In this document: positions 61,864 to 64,000 of the stretch, piece after piece
Numbering within the stretch: position 1 is the stretch's first letter
Layout of the letters: every line of letters begins with the position of its first letter
Position numbers and translations under genes: made by a program
The notes under the pieces: generated by a model
What the model was told of the DNA's origin: nothing
Seen by the model: the letters and a program-made list of their open reading frames with translations, nothing else
Databases searched by the model: none
NCBI RefSeq assembly: GCF_000372725.1
Contig: NW_005198751.1
Coordinates: forward strand, 479,809 to 543,808
Length of the DNA: 64,000 bases
From: Emiliania huxleyi CCMP1516
Taxonomy: Eukaryota > Haptophyta > Isochrysidales > Noelaerhabdaceae
Reading direction: 5' to 3'

Positions 61864-62224
61864 GGAGACAGGCGGGCGCCGATGCGGTGGGAGGCCATCG
61901 GCGGGGTCAGCAGAGTCTTGAGGAGCGATTTTCTTTTGGGGAAAAGGCGAATCTTCTTTTCTTTCCAGGCCGCTTCGTTCGTAGTGCCAGTGGTGCGGGT
62001 GATTCTTTCTGTGCTAAAATTCTTTCTGGTGTGGTGAGCCGGTGTGTGTGCCAGTCCGCGCCAGTCCGCGTCCTTGTCGTGCCAGTGTGCTGTGAGAGAG
62101 GCTTGTATTTTAAGAATGCGGGGGATAAAATTCTTTCAGTGCGCGCCAGTCCAGTTCCCAGTGTTGTGCGAGGAATTTTTTTCTAAAATCCTTTTCTTCG
62201 CGCGCGAATTCTTCTGAACCCGCC
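61864..62224. other. Divergent promoter with dispersed repeat
   Basis: Between the minus-strand Kelch gene and the plus-strand kinase gene. Bases 62041-62190 carry the GTGCCAGTCCGCGCCAGTC family shared with 35.4-35.7 kb, ending 30-40 bases before the start codon at 62225. Confidence 0.65.
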
Positions 62225-63811
62225 ATGGGCCCCCGCAAGCGACGACGCTCTGGTGGCGACGCGTCCAGGCAAACGCGCCTGGCTGCCGCCCCGGCCGCCT
62301 CCGAGGCCGGGCCGCCAGCCGCGGACGCCGCCTACGTCGAGGTTGCCGTCTCGCCGCTGCAGCCGCTCGCCTTTCTCGGCTCGGCGGAGCTCCGCGTGGT
62401 GCAGGGCTCGCTCTGCGTCCTTGGCTCGCACTTGAGCGCCGACTCGGGCTGGTGTGCCGTGCACTCGCCCGCCGGAGGCTTGCCACTGGCGCTGCAGGCG
62501 CGTCGGGTAGATGTCGGGTAGATGTCCCACCGACACGGCGCGAGGCAGCCCGAGAGACCGACCCACCGCCGCGCCGAGAGACCGACCCGCCGCCCGCGCC
62601 CGCCGCAGACCCTCTCCTCGGTCTCTGCGAGCGCGACGGTGCATGTGCGTGCCATCGACCCGGCGCCCGAGCACCTCGCCGCCAGCAGTCCGGACGCACC
62701 CGCGGCTCCCGCCGACTGCAGCGAGTCTGCCGCTAGCGGCGAGGCGGCGGCAGACTCGGAGGCGGCAGAGCCGGGCGGCGGTGCGGCGGCTTGTGTGGCG
62801 GCGGAGGTGGCTGCAGCCGTGCTATACCCTGGTGCCGCACTCTCGCCTGTAGGGCCGCTGCCGGACCGGCCTCGCGCGCTGCTGGAATCGCTCGTCGAGG
62901 AGGAGGAGGGCGAGGAGGAGGAGTGCGAGGAGGGCGAGGAGGAGGGCGAGGAGGGCGAGGAGGAGGGCATGGGCGAAGAGGTGGAGGAGGCGGAGGAGTG
63001 GGCTGGCGAGGCGGACGGGGAGCGGGCGGCCGCAGCGGCGGCGGAGCAGGCGGACGGCCCCGGTGCGGCCAGCCTTGCCGAGCCGTCTCCCGCAGCTGCG
63101 GCTGCGCCTGGCGTCTCCGGCGAAGAGGCCGCACCCGCCACCGGCGCGGAGGCGTCAGCGCCGACGGCGGTGGCGGACGCGCTCTGCTCGTCTCTGCGCC
63201 TCCAGCTCCTCCCGCCCACCGCCGCCGGACGCGTGTGCCGGCTCGGCGCGCTCCTGCCATGCGGCTGGGAGGAGGGGGTCGAGGCCGCGCTGCGCCACGT
63301 CGGCGAGCGGTCGGCCGGCGGGCGAGGGGGAGGGCCGGCGGTGGTGGTGGTGGTGGGAGCGCGGAACAGCGGCAAGTCGAGCTTCCTCCGCCTCCTCGCC
63401 AACGCAGTCCTCGCCAACGCGGCGCTCCGGCGCCCCTCTGGCCCGCCCGCAGTGGGGCTGCTCGACTGCGACGTCGGGCAGCCAGAGCTCGGTGAGAGAG
63501 ATGCGGCGAGAGATGCGCCGAGAGATCGGCACCGAGGTTGCCCGGACAGCCCTGAGCTGCTCGGCGGGAGCCCGCCGCACCCCCCTCCCCTCTCCCGCCT
63601 CCCCCTCCTCCGCTGCTCGTGCCGCTGCGCAGGCCCGGCCGGACTCCTCTCCCTCCGCACCCTGCACGAGCCTCTCCTCGGCCCTCCCCTCGCCCACCGC
63701 CGCGCGGCGCACGTCGCCGCCGACGCGGCCGTCTGCTTCGGCGCCGCGTCGCCCGCCGCCGACCCGCGCGCCTACGTCGCCGCCGCAGCCCACCTCGCGA
63801 CGGTGCACGCG

Positions 63812-63846
<35 letters not shown>

Positions 63847-64000
63847 CGGCGAGGGCGGCGAGGGAGCGCCTCCTCTGCTGGTCAACACGTGCGGCTGGGT
63901 GCAGGGCCTCGGCGCGTGGCGCATCTCCCCATATCTCCCCATATCTCCCCATATCTCCCCATATATCCCCATATCTCCCCATATCTCGGCGCGTGGACCA
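62225..64000 (+). CDS. NOL9: NOL9/Grc3-like polynucleotide 5'-hydroxyl kinase (3' end beyond window)
   Basis: Clp1/Grc3-family RNA kinase, which in other eukaryotes acts in ITS2 pre-rRNA processing in the nucleolus. Exons 62225-62506, 62609-63491 and 63633 to about 63916 are joined by GT-AG introns of 102 and 141 bases; all phases agree. A basic start (MGPRKRRRSGG) fits a nucleolar signal. An N-terminal beta domain, a long acidic linker (Glu runs, about 62897-62985) and the kinase follow. Walker A is GARNSGKSS, then LLDCDVGQPELG, GPAGLLSLRTLHEP, VCFGAASPAADPRAYV and LLVNTCGWVQGLG. These match the NOL9 order more closely than CLP1. The last visible exon ends at a minisatellite that repeats the exon word CTCGGCGCGTGG on its far side. 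Confidence 0.83.
63916..63990. repeat. (ATATCTCCCC)n minisatellite, putative intron
   Basis: Seven to eight ten-base units lie immediately after the NOL9-like exon and are followed by a second copy of CTCGGCGCGTGG. Confidence 0.9.

Noticed and set aside
63916-63990. CCCCATAT-type repeat as telomeric sequence
   Set aside because: The array is short, internal to a gene and of a ten-base unit; similar minisatellites fill other introns here.

Overview
The window reads as nuclear DNA of a GC-rich unicellular eukaryote, most likely a flagellate alga. The host-type genes are eukaryotic: a DDX42-type spliceosomal DEAD-box helicase, a NOL9/Grc3-type RNA kinase, a dynein-2 intermediate chain, a PI4K-gamma-like kinase and a CHST15-like sulfotransferase. 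Spliceosomal introns can be placed by exact frame continuity. RCC1, Kelch, NHL and ankyrin proteins of the style common in algae are also present. A haptophyte is my first guess from codon bias, abundant inferred GC-AG introns and minisatellite-filled introns. A pelagophyte or dinoflagellate cannot be excluded from sequence alone.

Layout. 0-6.4 kb: end of an MFS transporter, an eight-helix membrane protein and a coiled-coil protein. 6.5-11.2 kb: accessory DNA, with an inverted-repeat-bounded element carrying an unknown reading frame and a broken non-LTR reverse transcriptase relic. 11.3-12.9 kb: PI4K-gamma-like kinase. 13-16.2 kb: gene-poor DNA with CTGTCAGG arrays. 16.2-24.4 kb: one giant minus-strand gene. 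24.8-30.1 kb: sulfotransferase, ankyrin scrap, secreted Cys-rich protein, second reverse-transcriptase relic. 30-33.5 kb: palindromes and a small element with 25-bp perfect inverted ends. 33.5-48.6 kb: NHL propeller, a ~181-bp satellite, a membrane-anchored protein, a PDZ protein, DYNC2I2/WDR34, a four-helix membrane protein and a small possible lumen protein. 48.9-53.3 kb: the 15-exon DDX42-like gene. 54.3-64 kb: EF-hand protein, two RCC1 genes, Kelch gene and NOL9 (cut by the window end).

Two things stand out. First, the giant gene encodes SPRY, ARM, leucine-rich, CHAT (caspase-like) and STAND P-loop NTPase regions in one chain. Both CHAT catalytic residues and both Walker motifs are readable, so it looks like a one-polypeptide sensor, switch and protease. 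Second, introns in at least five unrelated genes here are bounded by near-copies of the neighbouring exon, usually with AG|GC or AG|GT at the copied junction. In the helicase gene 8 of 14 inferred introns are GC-AG, one intron is a six-fold 66-bp array carrying the exon edge, and another contains a copy of the already-joined exon. This is what intron gain by tandem duplication of exon sequence would leave behind, with minisatellites growing in the spacers.

The genes do not form an obvious pathway. All exon models are inferred from frame, motif continuity and splice dinucleotides; there are no transcripts.
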